Assembly (NCBI GenBank): GCA_039707465.1
Contig: CM077644.1
Coordinates: forward strand, 100,549,875 to 100,613,874
DNA length: 64,000 bases
Reading direction: 5' to 3'
Source: Rhabdophis nuchalis
Taxonomy: Eukaryota; Chordata; Lepidosauria; Squamata; Natricidae
This document shows positions 43,848-55,310 of this stretch, in pieces. The notes beneath the pieces are model-generated. The model ran no database searches and was not told the origin of the DNA. It saw only the letters and a list, made by a program, of their open reading frames with translations. The position numbers and the translations under genes are program-made. The first letter of the stretch is position 1, and each line of letters starts with the position of its first letter.

Positions 43848-44089
43848 CAGCAACCAATGGCTCTGGAGCCACATGTGGCTCTTTCATCTCTCTTTTGCAG
43901 CTCCCTGTCACAGTCAGCTCCACGATTGATAAGGCTTTTGGTTAGGACAGGTAGAGGAAAAAAGGATGTGATACTAGGAGGAGACTCTATGGTGGGGATA
44001 CTGGACTTCCGGTCGGCTCCAGAATTGAATAGGGGGCTTCCAGTTAGGACCTTTGCGGCTCTTTGAGTGTTTAAGATTGCCAACCCCTG
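43848..44089. mobile_element. Short hAT element, CAGCAACCAATGGCTC family
   Basis: A 242-bp element with a perfect 8-bp duplication TCCTAGAT (43840-43847 and 44090-44097). Ends are CAGCAACCAATGGCTC and, inverted, CAGGGGTTGGCAATC. Near the ends are GAGCCACATGTGGCTCTTT and TTTGCGGCTCTTTGAG. The 132-codon frame across it is not a conserved protein. Confidence 0.93.
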
Positions 44090-44097
44090 TCCTAGAT

Positions 44098-45155
44098 GAG
44101 AAGAAAATTTTAAAATATGAATTAGTTGCCCATCAAAGATGCACCAATGGTCAAATTATAGAAATGTCAAAGTAGAGATTGAAAGTTTTAGACTGGTCTT
44201 AGATTCTAACATAGAATAACCAGTAATGGTTAGCATCTCTGTGCACAGTCAGCTATTTACAATTTCATGAAAACGTTTGGGCATCCTTAATATATAAAAA
44301 GGTTGTCTAAACATGTGTGTCTCTGTGTGTGTGTGTTGGAGATTGCTTGCAAAGGAACATTTAGGGGAAGAAATATTTGTTGACAGTAGGTCAAACATAG
44401 GGTTAAAGCTGAACTTCTTGAAATTTGATAGCTACTGTAGGTTAGTAAGAAAGCAACGAAGGATTGCTAGAGAATGGTCTTGAGTCTTTCCTAATATATC
44501 CCATCTGGCTGTGTGGGTCTTCAGGATCATGATCAGCTTAAATTGCTGGTGCTGACTTTCCAGGCCATATGCACATGCTGCAATTTTTTTTAAAAAAAAA
44601 CTTAATTATAGTCCATGCTCTTCTGTGCTCAGCTTGAAAGTGCAATCAAGCTCAATTCATTTCCATATTAATATTGCTACATCACATATTATGTTTTTTT
44701 TCTCATTTGGTTCATACTTCTGGGATCAGCTCCCCCTTGAATGATGGCTGGAATCCACCTCCTTCATATCAGGATCTGCATATATATTTATATATCTTCT
44801 TCAATTGTACTTCATTTTAATCACTATTATGTGTATCTTTCTTTCTATTAGCATTTTCACTATACGCCCTAAAATTGTGTTACTAGTAGGCTTTCTTTAC
44901 AAAATGTCTTAACATTATTACATTGCTTTATTGTGATATTGATTTCTACAGTATATAGTTTGATTTACCTGCCTTTCAATTAGCTATAAGCACAACTAAA
45001 TAAAATAACTACCACTGCTTCTAACCATAACTTCCAAATACTTCTTCTAGCCAGCTAAGGATCTTTCTGTTCAAGTATGCAAAAGAAATGACCTGAAATA
45101 GTAGACCTGAAATGATTTGGAATAAAACATTTGTAACTCAATAACCACAACATCA
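44098..45155. other. Unrecognised AT-rich sequence
   Basis: No gene or named repeat. Confidence 0.5.
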
Positions 45156-45157
45156 GC

Positions 45158-45930
45158 AACAACTGATCTTCCCAAGATGGCGGCGCGCTTAGGCGCAGCG
45201 GCTTTGAGCTCCTGGTGTCACAGCAGAGTTAGACAAAAACTAGTCTATGCCCACAGGGAGTTATTAAGTCATTATTAACTTATTATTAAAGATCTTCTAG
45301 TCGACTCGATATTACCAGAGACTTCCAGCAGTCTCATAATATAGCAAGTGACACAGTAAGACTGCCAGGCTCTCCATGGATCATTGTTTGGCCTAGGAGG
45401 CAGCGAAGGGAGCCGGAGCGGAGGCGGGGATGCAGAGCAGGTTTGCTAGTTCGATTATGGAAGCAGCCTCACAGACCAGCATTGCCAAGCATTTCTTAAC
45501 CAACTCTGGATCCTTTGTCCACAAAACCGATGAACTGGAGCTATGGATGGCAGCGAATGGGCTCATTGGTGACTGCTGTGTGATGATCATCACAGAGACC
45601 TGGCTTCATCCACTTGTACCGGATGCATCTGTGGAGCTAACTAGCCACACCACACACCGCTTTGACAGAGACAACAACTCTGGTGGAAGCAAGTGTGGAG
45701 GACTGTGTATTTACACCCATGATAACTGGTGTACTAGTGGTGGAGTTGCTTATGCACACTGTTCTGCAGACGTGGAATTCCCAACTGTCATTTGTCGGCC
45801 ATTTTAACTGCCTGGAGAGATTTCTGTTATGGTTGTCACTGCTGTCTGTATTCCCCGTGATGCAAATGTTAGCACAACGCTCAAACCAATTTCATTGTAA
45901 TTTTATTTTATTTTATTACAATGACAATAA
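45158..45930 (+). mobile_element. L2-like LINE, internally deleted
   Basis: The 5' part (AAGATGGCGGCGCGCTTAGG) looks like a LINE leader. It is followed by the start of an ORF2-type protein with an endonuclease segment. Coding similarity runs out soon after CGGCCATTTTAACTGCCTGG to CGTGATGCAAATGTTAGC. It then joins directly to a LINE 3' end, ATTTCATTGTAATTTTATTT and TACAATGACAATAAAG, followed by (TTA)n. Most of ORF2, including reverse transcriptase, is absent. Confidence 0.7.
45430..45807 (+). pseudogene. LINE AP-endonuclease domain fragment
   Basis: This 125-codon frame begins with MQSRFASSIMEAASQTSI and contains CVMIITETWLHPLVPDASVE. There TETW carries the conserved Glu-Thr of LINE apurinic-like endonucleases. 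Then come TTHRFDRDNN and GGLCIYTHDNW, the metal-binding and DNA-contact region. The frame stops after VICRPF, and the matching sequence continues for about 20 codons beyond the stop before the deletion. The endonuclease nicks target DNA for LINE integration. This fragment lacks the C-terminal catalytic His region. Confidence 0.8.
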
Positions 45931-45934
45931 AGAT

Positions 45935-45972
45935 TATTATTATTATTATTATTATTATTATTGTTGTTGTTG

Positions 45973-46016
<44 letters not shown>

Positions 46017-46017
46017 G
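45935..46017. repeat. (TTA)n/(TTG)n microsatellite at LINE tail
   Basis: Pure ATT units with a central block of five GTT units, growing from the LINE 3' tail AATAAAGATTATT. Confidence 0.95.
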
Positions 46018-46019
46018 GA

Positions 46020-47172
46020 TAATTATGGGATAACAACACAAGATATTATTGAGAACAAAGGATGAAAACTTTTTTTGGGGGGGAGGCACATTTTGCCACT
46101 CATTAAAAAGAGGGGTGCCTTTATTATGCTTGCACAGATTCTATGTCAGTTTGGAAGAAACAATTGATTCAACTGAATATCAACAAGTTCTAGAAGGTAA
46201 TCTCTTTTACAGTTTAGTGAAGGCAATGATACTGTAAAGATGTTGTGTATTTCAGCAAAACAGTGATCTGAAAGATACCTTTACATTTGCTATGAAGTAC
46301 TTACAAGACTCAGAAAGCTTCTGTTCCCTTAAGGATTTAGTAAAGCGTGCAATCTGAGTAGGGATGCCTAAACTTCACATGCACCTATACGTAGCTACTC
46401 GAAGTAATGCAGTATATGAGAAATATCAGCCATTGGTTTCATAAGCTTTAAAAAAAATAAAAGAGAAGAAGAATTGAGAAGATATTGAGTATGCAAATAG
46501 AAGAGAAGAAAAATGGGAACATAAATCTTTGGACAGCTAAAAATCATATTATCCACTATGACATATGTTGAATAAATGAGCCATTATTCTTACTCAAAGA
46601 ACCATAGGAGCAAGTTTCTATGGGAGGGAAATATTTGAAGAGATTATAATAAAATGTAGAGGGCAAAAATGTTTCTTTTCTAGAGCTGAGCTTGAAAATC
46701 AGAATTGCTGTGAACTCATGAATCTTCAACAGATCCATCTTCTGAAAAAAATAGTTTAGTCAAAATGAACTTGGCAACTGTGATTTATGTCTCAGAGGTA
46801 TCTAATAACTATAAACCTATCTTTGGAACCTGATGGCTACCTAGAAGTTTCTAATAATGCAGTGACTTTTAAATTCCTTCATGATTTGGAATCAACAAGT
46901 CATTTCACAGACCATGATTCTAATTTGGAAGCATTATAAAATGCTTTTTTGTTTTGTTTTGTTTTGTTTTGTTTTGAAGCAAAACAAAAATCAAAGTAAG
47001 TTTCCTTCTTGAATATACCATCCAAACATCAAGTAATTCTGCTAATTACATGATATGAAAAAGGAGAGAGAGATCAGGACACCCGAGAAGATTTCACTAT
47101 ATCAATTATACAAGTAGCCTCTTTTTTATGTTATAATCCCAAAGCTCATATCTTCACCAGTCATTTGTTTGT
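46020..47172. other. Unrecognised sequence with (GTTTT)n
   Basis: No gene seen. A (GTTTT)n run at about 46945-46975 is followed by its partial complement AAGCAAAACAAAA. Confidence 0.5.
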
Positions 47173-47174
47173 GA

Positions 47175-47472
47175 AAAGAAAAGAAGTCCCTGCGGATTTT
47201 ACTCCACTAATTGTTGCCAACTATAATAGGAAATAATGTTTATTTTAAGGCTATTAAGCCAGTGCTATCCAAAGACATTTCCAGGGTCATGTGGCCATTG
47301 CGGAGTGGTGTTTCCTCCCACACTGAAGTTATACCTATTTATCTATTTGCATTTTCATCCTTTTGAACTGCTAGGTGAGCAGCATTTAGGCACTTGAGTC
47401 TCAAACCCAGGCTGTTGGCTTTCCAGCTGACAAACCAAGCATCTTAACTGCTGATCCATCACGCCACTCTGT
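47175..47472 (-). mobile_element. Sauria-type SINE, decayed full length
   Basis: The plus-strand text gives CCCTGCGGATTTTACTCCAC, then GGTCATGTGGCCATTGC, then ATTTGCATTTTCATCC and TTTTGAACTGCTAGG. It ends in the complement of the tRNA-like head (CATCTTAACTGCTGATCC). This is the same family as the split copy at 32085-32870. Confidence 0.8.
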
Positions 47473-47564
47473 TTTTTGTGAAAAGAGAAAATACATTATT
47501 TAGCTGTAAGGTGATTATTACTCAAATCTGTAGTTATTAGTTTCGTTGTGTACTTTTTTAATAT

Positions 47565-48226
47565 ATTTGTGTGTTAGGTTTTTGAGCTGATAAATAAATC
47601 AGCTAAATAGCTCGAAATAGATCTATCCTAGTCTCCCTGATTTATTTATTTATCAGCTCAAAACCTAACACGCATATACCCTGTTAAGGCCCCAATTAAG
47701 GGAGGAAGCACGCTGCTTTTCCTTTTCTGCCTTTCGGCTCATCACCAGAGACCATCTAGACAGAAAGCCAAGAATTCTGTTGTGTAATTTTTTTTATATG
47801 TGTGTTACGTTTTAGAGCTGATCAATAAATAAGTAAGGGAGACTAGGATAGATCTATTTCGAGCTTATTAGCTCTCATCAGCTAGCCATACCCTTACCAG
47901 GATTCGAACCAGGGCTGTATTACATGCCAGGCGAGAGCCTTGCCATTAAGCCAGCTAGGTTCTGTTCTTGTCAGCTGAGACAGGAGGATAGTTATATATA
48001 ATTGTTTCACAACACCCTGTTAGAGCCCCAATTAAGGGAGGAGACATAGTTTCCTTTTCTGCCTTTCGGCTCATCACCAGAGACCATCTAGACAGAAAGC
48101 CATGAGTTCCGTTGTGTTAATTTTTTAATATGTGTGTTAGTTTTATGAGCTGATCAATAAATCAGAGAGACTAGGATAGATCTATTTTGAGTTTTTTAGC
48201 TCTCATCAGCTAGTCATACTCTTACT
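47565..48226 (-). repeat. Tandem ~332-bp tRNA-headed family units
   Basis: GAGCTGATCAATAAAT occurs at 47815 and 48147, a 332-bp spacing, with a partial unit before. Each unit shows AGATCTATTTCGAGC, GCTCTCATCAGCTAG and the minus-strand tRNA-like head with GATTCGAACC (complement GGTTCGAATC, a perfect B box core). It then has CCCCAATTAAGGGAGGA and GGCTCATCACCAGAGACCAT. At 47587-47645 a short palindrome joins two opposed GAGCTGATAAATAAAT segments. Units differ by several per cent. Confidence 0.88.
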
Positions 48227-48380
48227 GGGATTCGAACCGGGGCTGTATTGCATATCAGGCAGGAGCCTTTAAACCATTCAGCCAGCCTGGCTCTCCCAAT
48301 TGCATCAGCTGATTGCATCGGCTGGCTGAATGGTTTAAAGGCTCCTGCCTGATATGCAATACAGCCCCGGTTCGAATCCC
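48227..48380. repeat. 59-bp-arm perfect inverted repeat over the tRNA-like head
   Basis: Arms 48227-48285 and 48322-48380 are exact reverse complements starting GGGATTCGAACCGGGGC, with a 36-bp spacer. The arms are the tRNA-like head of the ~332-bp unit, so two heads face each other. The right arm ends abruptly in unrelated sequence. Confidence 0.95.
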
Positions 48381-48384
48381 CCAT

Positions 48385-48580
48385 CCTATTTCCCCATATC
48401 ATATTTTTAATTAGGAATCTGTTTTTATTGTACAAATAATTGTATATTTGTTATTGTTGTGACTTGGCCTAAGCCACTATGAAGGAGAGAACCAGAACCA
48501 GAACCAGAACTAAAAAAATGTATATGACACCAATAGGCAGGCCACTTCATTACTGGGAAGCCATCAAATTCACAATTAGT
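48385..48580. repeat. Member 1 of a local duplicated pair
   Basis: The block with GACTTGGCCTAAGCCACTAT, TATATGACACCAATAGGCAG and CACTTCATTACTGGGAAGCC matches 50630-50810 in the same orientation. It has an extra (AACCAG)n stretch at 48487-48510. The family is not recognised. Confidence 0.8.
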
Positions 48581-48584
48581 TGTC

Positions 48585-50625
48585 AGTTTAATAGGCTTAA
48601 AACAAGCGCCATGAAAGCTCTTTTCCCAAAAAGGCAACCCTGAGACATTTTATTGATCGTGAAAGTTTCTAATGCAAACAGAAGAATGCTGAGTTAGCAG
48701 AACTGTCTCCAGCAGGTTATAGTTTACAGCAATAAACTTCCCAATTCCTAGGAAGCAGAATTCAACACTACCTTTGCTAGAGAGTCTTTATCTTTGCATG
48801 TCACCCAGATAATCTAACATTCTTACTTTGCCTGTTAGGGTGGGAAGGAAATCTTTGACAATTTGATTCTAGTTTCCTGTCAGCTTTCACAATGAATAAA
48901 GTTTGAGATTTCTGGAATTCTAAATACATTTTGATTTTTCAAATAATAATAACGATATTTCTCGATGTGCAGTAGAAAAGGGAAATTGTTATGTTTATAT
49001 AAAAAAAAAAAAGATTTCCGATAACAAAATTTTCTATCTGATCAGCATAGATGAAGCTTTTTCAAAGGTCCACAAGCAAGCACACATGCTCCATAAAGAA
49101 AAAGAAGCTGTAATTATTCTAAAAATATTTGTGGAGAGAAGGTAGCTTTAGAAATAAAAAGAATCATTATCCCTGCAGCTTGTACAAATAGACTTGTTGG
49201 TCTCGGTCCAGTTCCTGCAAGATAACATGTATTATGAATATATTTGTTTTCTAAAACAGAGGCCAAATTTTTATAAGTTATAGACAACTTTCTAGTACTT
49301 CAGGTCCTGATCTCTTGGAGGGTCTGTGGATGGGTATGTGGTTTTTCCCTGCAAGGTTAAAGAAAAGTAAGTAGTTTTGGAATGAGCATGCAAGAATATC
49401 ATACAGTGCCTAATGAGAAAATTTAGAAAGTGATACTGTATAAATTATTCTTATTACAAGAAATTCCTTGAATTAACTATGCATCGCCATTTTATCTTCT
49501 CATCTGCATTTTGTCACACATCAATAGCGTCTTTAAATGATCTCTGTGCTACATTTTTTTTCCTCACTGTAATGTTTTCTTTTGCTTTCAGTTTTCTTCA
49601 AGCTTAAAACTCTTTGTCATGAAGAAAACACTTTTTGTGTTCCACAAATGCATGATTCAGTTTGTATATTTATTCCCACTGCAGGCAAATATGTTAATGT
49701 CATTATTGCTCAGTTCTATTTGTAAAGATGACATTGTCTGTACACATATATCTTATTACAATTTGATGTGCCTCAGGAGGCAGACCTTTGGGTCAAAGCC
49801 CCCTGCAATCCCAGCCACTATATCAAAAGGAGGACTTTCCTTTTGTTGTTTGTTACAATTGACACTGCAGTATGACAGATACATGAAAGGGAGCAGGAAG
49901 ATCACCACTATAAAGAAGCAGTGCAAGACATAATAGACACTAAGGTTCATGGAAGAATATATGAAAACAAAACGTTGAAATGAAAGTATCTACTGTCCTC
50001 CTATCCAGGACAAGGGATTTACAATGGCTCTGCATTTATTGATAATTTATATGAGCCTAGTAACATATGCACATAACCACTGCACAATCAATCAGCCTAT
50101 CTGGAAATTCATCAACTCAGCAATGCTGTTTTCAGGCATAGAAAGAGTTATTAAGATGCCATTAATCAAGAAGCATCCAGCTAAAAGCTTGAACTTCTAA
50201 AAAGAGAATCTGTGGTTGCTCAAATATCATCTCTTCCTACCCAGCTATGTACCTTCCCAATTTGTAGACTTCAGCTTCTACAAATCTCAGCAACAGTCAT
50301 ACTGTCTGGAGAATTTCAAAGGGGGTCATTTTGTCCAGTAGACGCTACCTTACTATAGGTCCACTGTTTAGAGAGGGCAGATCGGGAGTTTGAAAGCAGT
50401 AGATGTGTTATTTCTTCTTCTTAACTCTAGTCCAAATAGCATCCTTATGGGAAGCCAAATTCTATGTTGTAATATGATGATAATATTCCTTTTACCAAAC
50501 ACCTGCAAAGTGCATAGATAGTCAAAACAGTGAAAATACTCATCCAAGACTCAAATCCTGAAAGTGCCATGTAAAAATATACAGGCATAAATTACTGATA
50601 CCATGTCTTTCAGGTTATCCATGTA
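48585..50625. other. Unrecognised AT-rich sequence
   Basis: About 2 kb. A 104-codon plus frame (49619-49933) and an opposed hydrophobic 64-codon frame (49756-49950) have no recognised domain. Confidence 0.45.
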
Positions 50626-50629
50626 TTTT

Positions 50630-50810
50630 CCTACCTATTTCCCCATAACAAAAAAGTAGTATGTTTTTAATTGTATAAATAATTATATTGTATATTTTTT
50701 TCTTGTTGACTTGGCCTAAGCCACTATGAAGGACCTAAACAGAACTTTAAAAGTGTATATGGCATCAATAAGCACCCCATTTCATTACTTGGAAGCTATT
50801 GGAATCACAG
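50630..50810. repeat. Member 2 of a local duplicated pair
   Basis: The same order of blocks as 48385-48580: TATTTCCCCATAAC, GACTTGGCCTAAGCCACTAT, GTATATGGCATCAATAAGC, TTCATTACTTGGAAGCTATT. Identity looks high over the central 25 bp and moderate elsewhere. Confidence 0.8.
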
Positions 50811-50814
50811 ATAA

Positions 50815-51370
50815 TATATTATAATATGATATGATAATATTCATTTTGCCAAACTCTTCCAATGTATCTCTGGGGTGGGGGAGTCATTTTTCTGGCTACC
50901 ATTAAGTCCACAACCAAGTTGAGAAACATTTTCCAAATATAGTGGAGACGTAATAGCACGCACATATCAGTAATCCATTCATGCAAATTCATCAGTGATT
51001 TTTTTCCCCAGTATTGTGTAACAATTTTGGGTCATTCCCTTTACATAAAAAGCCTATCGTTCTTAATATCTTGAAAAATTCCATCCAGATACTGGGAATA
51101 TAGCCTTGGAGGGCATATACTTCCTTAATTAGTAACAGACTAAAATTATGTTAGCAACAAGTGCCTTAAAATCAAGAACAATACTGTGGAATTCAACCTT
51201 TAAAGTAGTAATAATGTTATCAGTCCAGGCCATGTAAATTTAAGTTCCATTTACTGAACTGCATCTCCAGCAATAAGAAAATTGCACTAATTAAGTAGTC
51301 TTTGAGATGCCCAAAATTAAATTTTCTTAACTAATGATTAATCCATAGTAATTTCATCTCATTTTATTTC
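50815..51370. other. Unrecognised sequence
   Basis: No gene or named repeat. Confidence 0.5.
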
Positions 51371-51375
51371 ATTTA

Positions 51376-51599
51376 CAGTAATCCCTCGTTTTTCGCGGCC
51401 TCATTTTTCGTGGCTTCAGTGCTTCGCGGATTTGTAAAAAATACAGGAAAAAAATGCATTGGTAGGAGGCAAGCGTCCCCTAGTGGTTGCTTTAAACATG
51501 TCCACCAATTCAAGTTTCCTAGCGAATCCTACTTCGCGGATTTCCGGTTTTCGCGGATGGGTGCGGTCCCGATTAGCCGCGAAAAACGAGGGATTACTG
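51376..51599. mobile_element. Tigger-like MITE with TA target duplication
   Basis: A 224-bp element with 24-bp perfect inverted ends CAGTAATCCCTCGTTTTTCG and onward to CGGC. TA lies on both sides (51374-51375 and 51600-51601). The TCCCTCGTTTTTCGCGG terminus resembles Tigger/pogo ends. The interior repeats CTTCGCGGATTT on both sides of the centre. It is well preserved. Confidence 0.93.
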
Positions 51600-51656
51600 T
51601 ATATTGATTAATTAATTGATATTACATTTAAAATAAATAATATTACATTTCATATA

Positions 51657-52047
51657 CCCGTAGTCCTTGACTTACAACAGTTCAGTTAGTGACAGTTCAA
51701 AGTTGCAATAGCACTGAAAAAAGTGACTTATGACCATTTTTCACACTTACAACTATTGTAGCATCCATAAGGTCATCTGAGCAAAACTCAAATGCTCGGC
51801 AACTGACTCATATTTATTCTGGTGTCCCAGGGTCATTTGATCACCATTTGTAATCTTTGACCAATCAAGTCAATAGGGGAGCTAGATTCACTTAACAACC
51901 ATGCTGCTAAACTTCAGAACTGCAGTGATTCACTTAACAACTGTGGCAAGAAAAGTCATAAAATGGAACAAGTCTCGCTTAACAAATGTCTTACTTAGCA
52001 ACAGAAATTTTAGGCTCAATTATTGTTGTAAGTCGAAGACTACCTCA
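51657..52047. mobile_element. Tigger-like non-autonomous element, ~390-bp family
   Basis: Runs from GTAGTCCTTGACTTACAACA to GTAAGTCGAAGACTACC, which are inverted copies of each other. The interior matches 2074-2467 and 59341-59745. No frame of note. Confidence 0.85.
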
Positions 52048-52049
52048 AG

Positions 52050-53320
52050 TAACTTTCCTCTGGTACACGAGAATGGAATAGCCAAGTTTATTAATCCAAA
52101 GTTTATGTAAATAGTTTAAAGCCATTTCAAGAAAGTTAAAGGTTACTTTCATCAGAAGAATTTATTTAATGTCATATAAATTTATTTAAAGTACTGTAAA
52201 AAAATAAGACGGCCTTTTAAACCTGAAATCAAATTTAAATTAATTTTAATCACATATATTTTACCTCCAATATTCAAATGACTTCTTGTCCATGCATTTT
52301 GGATATTCTTCTTATATCAAAATATAGGAAATTTTAAAATAAACAATTAAATAATCTTTAAAACATTTACCAATATAAACAAAAGCAAAACACAAACTAA
52401 AACCCTAGTTCCTATACTATATGTGTCAGAATTATTACTAAAAGCTGAAGGCATCAACTCTAATTTACTTAAGTTTACCAAAAAACCAGATAGGAGAATA
52501 AATTTGTATTAATGTAATAAGATTGGAGATGCTAATTTTCTGTATTATATATAAAGCATTAGAATATAACCCATATACAAAATCTGTCTCCCCTAATATT
52601 TCCAGATTTTTTTAGCACAGGCAAGATATTATAAAGTCAAATTAAGAAGCAAAGGAACAACAAGATATTGTTGATGTGACTCATAACATGAATGTAACCA
52701 TATAGAAGATTTGCCATTAATAATTACATACATTTTAGAGACTGAATAGGACACACTGAGTATATAATTTGAGAAAACCCAAAGAAACTTAAAAGCTACT
52801 TTAAAAAGCTTCAGTTAATGTACACCAAATCTTTTCTGCATCCAGAAAAGTAAATTATCTCTATTTTGAGTTAAAGTAGGTACATACACAAATATTCAGA
52901 ATACTGACTAATAGAAATCCAGTCAGAACTGATGTACAAGCAAGCTGTAATCTACAAATCAAAATATTTGTTAAAAGCCTAGCTTCTATGTTTGCTATGG
53001 TTCTAATAATTGGAATAATATTGGAACATATAATAACCTTGTTCTGTGTGGACAAAACTATAATGCTTCCTCATTAAAGCTACTGGCAGGAAGGAGTCTA
53101 TTCAAAACATTTCACACATATTTGAAATAATAATAACATTTAAGTTTTGATTTTTGCAAAATATTGTGAACCTGGAAGTACAACAGTATAATTTGGATGG
53201 GGAGTGAGGCATAAGCTAGAAAAGGATCCAGGCTTTTACTGTGTTCAGATTCCCTTCAACTATTAAATGATTCATTGATTTATTGTACAAAAGATGAAAG
53301 CAATTATGGTTTGTGCATAT
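52050..53320. other. Unrecognised AT-rich sequence
   Basis: No gene or named repeat. Confidence 0.5.
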
Positions 53321-53324
53321 GTGT

Positions 53325-53512
53325 GAGAGAGAGAAGAGAAGGGAAAGGGAGGGAGGAAGGGAGGGAGGGAGGGAGGGAGGGAGGGAGGGAGGGAGGGAGG
53401 GAGGGAGGGAGGGAGGGAAGAAGGAAGGAAGGAAGGAAGGAAGGAAGGAAGGAAGGAAGGAAGGAAGGAAGGAAGGAAGGAAGGAAGGAAGGAAGGAAGG
53501 AAGGAAGGAAAG
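53325..53512. repeat. 188-nt uninterrupted purine tract, (GGGA)n then (GGAA)n
   Basis: Every base on the plus strand from 53325 to 53512 is A or G. A GA-rich lead passes to (GGGA)n (about 53352-53418) and switches sharply to (GGAA)n (about 53419-53511). The Pro-Ser or Arg-Glu-Gly frames across it are artefacts of the repeat. Confidence 0.97.
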
Positions 53513-53519
53513 CTTTAAA

Positions 53520-54145
53520 AGTAGAATGCCTAATTGGCAACTTTGGCCTACAAAAAGATATAATGGCAACAGAAAGAGTTGTCAATGCTCCAAAAATTTA
53601 AATTAAGCTAACCAACAACATATGTTTCCCTTGAGAAGTACACTAAAATTAAATGTAATATACTGTAATATGCATATAGCAGTGGCTGACCTGAAACATC
53701 TGCTTTTTACTGATTGTTGTCTGAACACAACTGTGGCATGAAAGGAAGGGTATGGTATTAGGATTTCAGGAAGAAATTACTATTTTCTTGCGATTAGTCC
53801 TGCAACTGCAGTAAGATTTTGAAAAAGCATAAGAACCAAACTCAGCTATATTACTAAAGCTATTTGTTACTTTGGGGAATATGAATTTTTAAAACTGATG
53901 GCAGTAAACAACAACATCAATGACACATTGGATATTATTCTGGGTGCAGAATTTTACATCTCATACTATAGTACTTATTTTAAAATACAGGAATTAAAAT
54001 TAGATGAACATTTATTGATGCTAACCTTCAATTTTAAGTATAGATTCTAACAAGTGAACAAGGGAGACTTCACGATAGTTTTCAGAGAGTATAAAAGTCA
54101 ATCATCACTAGGTTCCTCACTGTTAAATGTACAGATAATCTTCAT
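53520..54145. other. Unrecognised sequence
   Basis: No gene or named repeat. Confidence 0.45.
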
Positions 54146-54149
54146 TTGA

Positions 54150-55310
54150 AAATGTTTTTCTTCTCATCCAAGAAGTTTTTTTGGACTACTGTAACGCCCT
54201 CTACATGGGGCTCCCCTGGAGCCGGAGACTCCAGCTAGTGCAGGATGCAGCCGCGCGGGGGATTTTGGGAGTCTCTTGTTACTCCCATGTAACACCTCTC
54301 CTGCGCGAGCTGCACTGGCTGCCTGTGGTCTTCCGGGTGCGCTTCAAGGTGTTAGTCACCATCTTTAAAGCGCTCCATGGCACGGGTCCTGGTTACTTGA
54401 GAGACCGCCTCCTACCACATACCTCCCTTTGACCTGTCCGCTCCCACAGAGTGGGCCTCCTCAGGGTGCCGTCAGCCGGTCAATGCCAGCTGGCGACTCC
54501 CAGGGGAAGAGCCTTCTCTGTGGTGGGTCCGGCACTCTGGAACGACCTGCCCCCCGATATCTGTACCATCACGGACCTACGCCTCTTCCGTCGGATGTTA
54601 AAAGCACATTTCTTTCATCTAGCCGGCCTGACATAGACGAATGGTATAATTTTAAATTTTGATATTTATTGGTTTTAATTTTTATATTATCCAAATTTTA
54701 GCACAGATTTAATAATTTAATTGTCTTTTATATTTTATATGTATTGTTGGGTTTTTATCTTTCTGTGCACCGCCCTGAGTCCCTCTAGGGAAAATAGGGT
54801 GGTATATAAATCGAAATAATAATAATTTTTGGTTTTTTTAGTTATGACTAAATGTTGGGGAATGGAAGGATTTATATTCTTTTTGTCATCTGGCTGTTAG
54901 CACTCTGAAGGTCAATCTTGGAGTCGTTGAACCACCTGGGGCTTTTCTTTACCCTCAGGGTCACCTGAATCAGAGTGCAAATGGGTGTGGAAGCTTCTTG
55001 GGATTGCAACACTACCTATCTCCTCTCTACAACACAGTCCTTTCAGCAGTTTCAAGAAAGTTCCACACACCCATTTACACTCTGATTCAGGTGACCCTGA
55101 GGATACAGGTAAATCTCACGTGGGTCCAACTGACTCTCAGAGAGTTAGACTCTCTGAGAGCTACCTACTGACTTTCAGGGTTCTAACAATCAGATCTTTC
55201 CATTCTTCACCTTGCAGTAAAAACTGAAGAAGTTTCTTGGATGAGAAACAGAAAAAAAATATCTTTGGGACAACCATGACCTGGATAAATTTAAAATCCC
55301 CATAGACATT
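54150..55310. mobile_element. Opposed Penelope-like tail fragments, interrupted by L2
   Basis: TTCTTCTCATCCAAGAAG (54158-54175) and, inverted, CTTCTTGGATGAGAAAC at about 55229-55245 belong to the same repeat tail, near CTTTGGGACAACCATGACCT (55264). Inner arms at about 54954-55000 and 55053-55102 (ACCCTCAGGGTCACCTGAAT and its complement) are a second, imperfect inverted repeat. I think this is a Penelope-like retroelement end. The class is uncertain but the inverted layout is plain. Confidence 0.45.
54180..54832 (+). mobile_element. L2-like LINE 3' end with reverse transcriptase C-terminus
   Basis: The first frame (to 54432) reads LDYCNALY-like MDYCNALYMGLP, RRLQLVQDAAARG and LLRELHWLPVVFRVRFKVLV. 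This is the end of the L2-clade ORF2 after the reverse transcriptase palm. A frame change then gives RAFSVVGPALWNDLPPD. The 3' UTR ends in CTGTGCACCGCCCTGAGTCC and GGTGGTATATAAATCG, with an AATAATAAT tail. It is the longest L2 piece in the window and a relative of 32276-32706. Confidence 0.9.

Noticed and set aside
49619..49950. Overlapping 104- and 64-codon frames with hydrophobic stretches
   Set aside because: The membrane-like run (CFFIVVIFLLPFMYLSYC) is suggestive, but there is no family motif, and AT-rich DNA gives such runs by chance.
53216..53606. Proline-serine and glycine-arginine-glutamate frames up to 117 codons
   Set aside because: They are translations of the GGGA/GGAA microsatellite.
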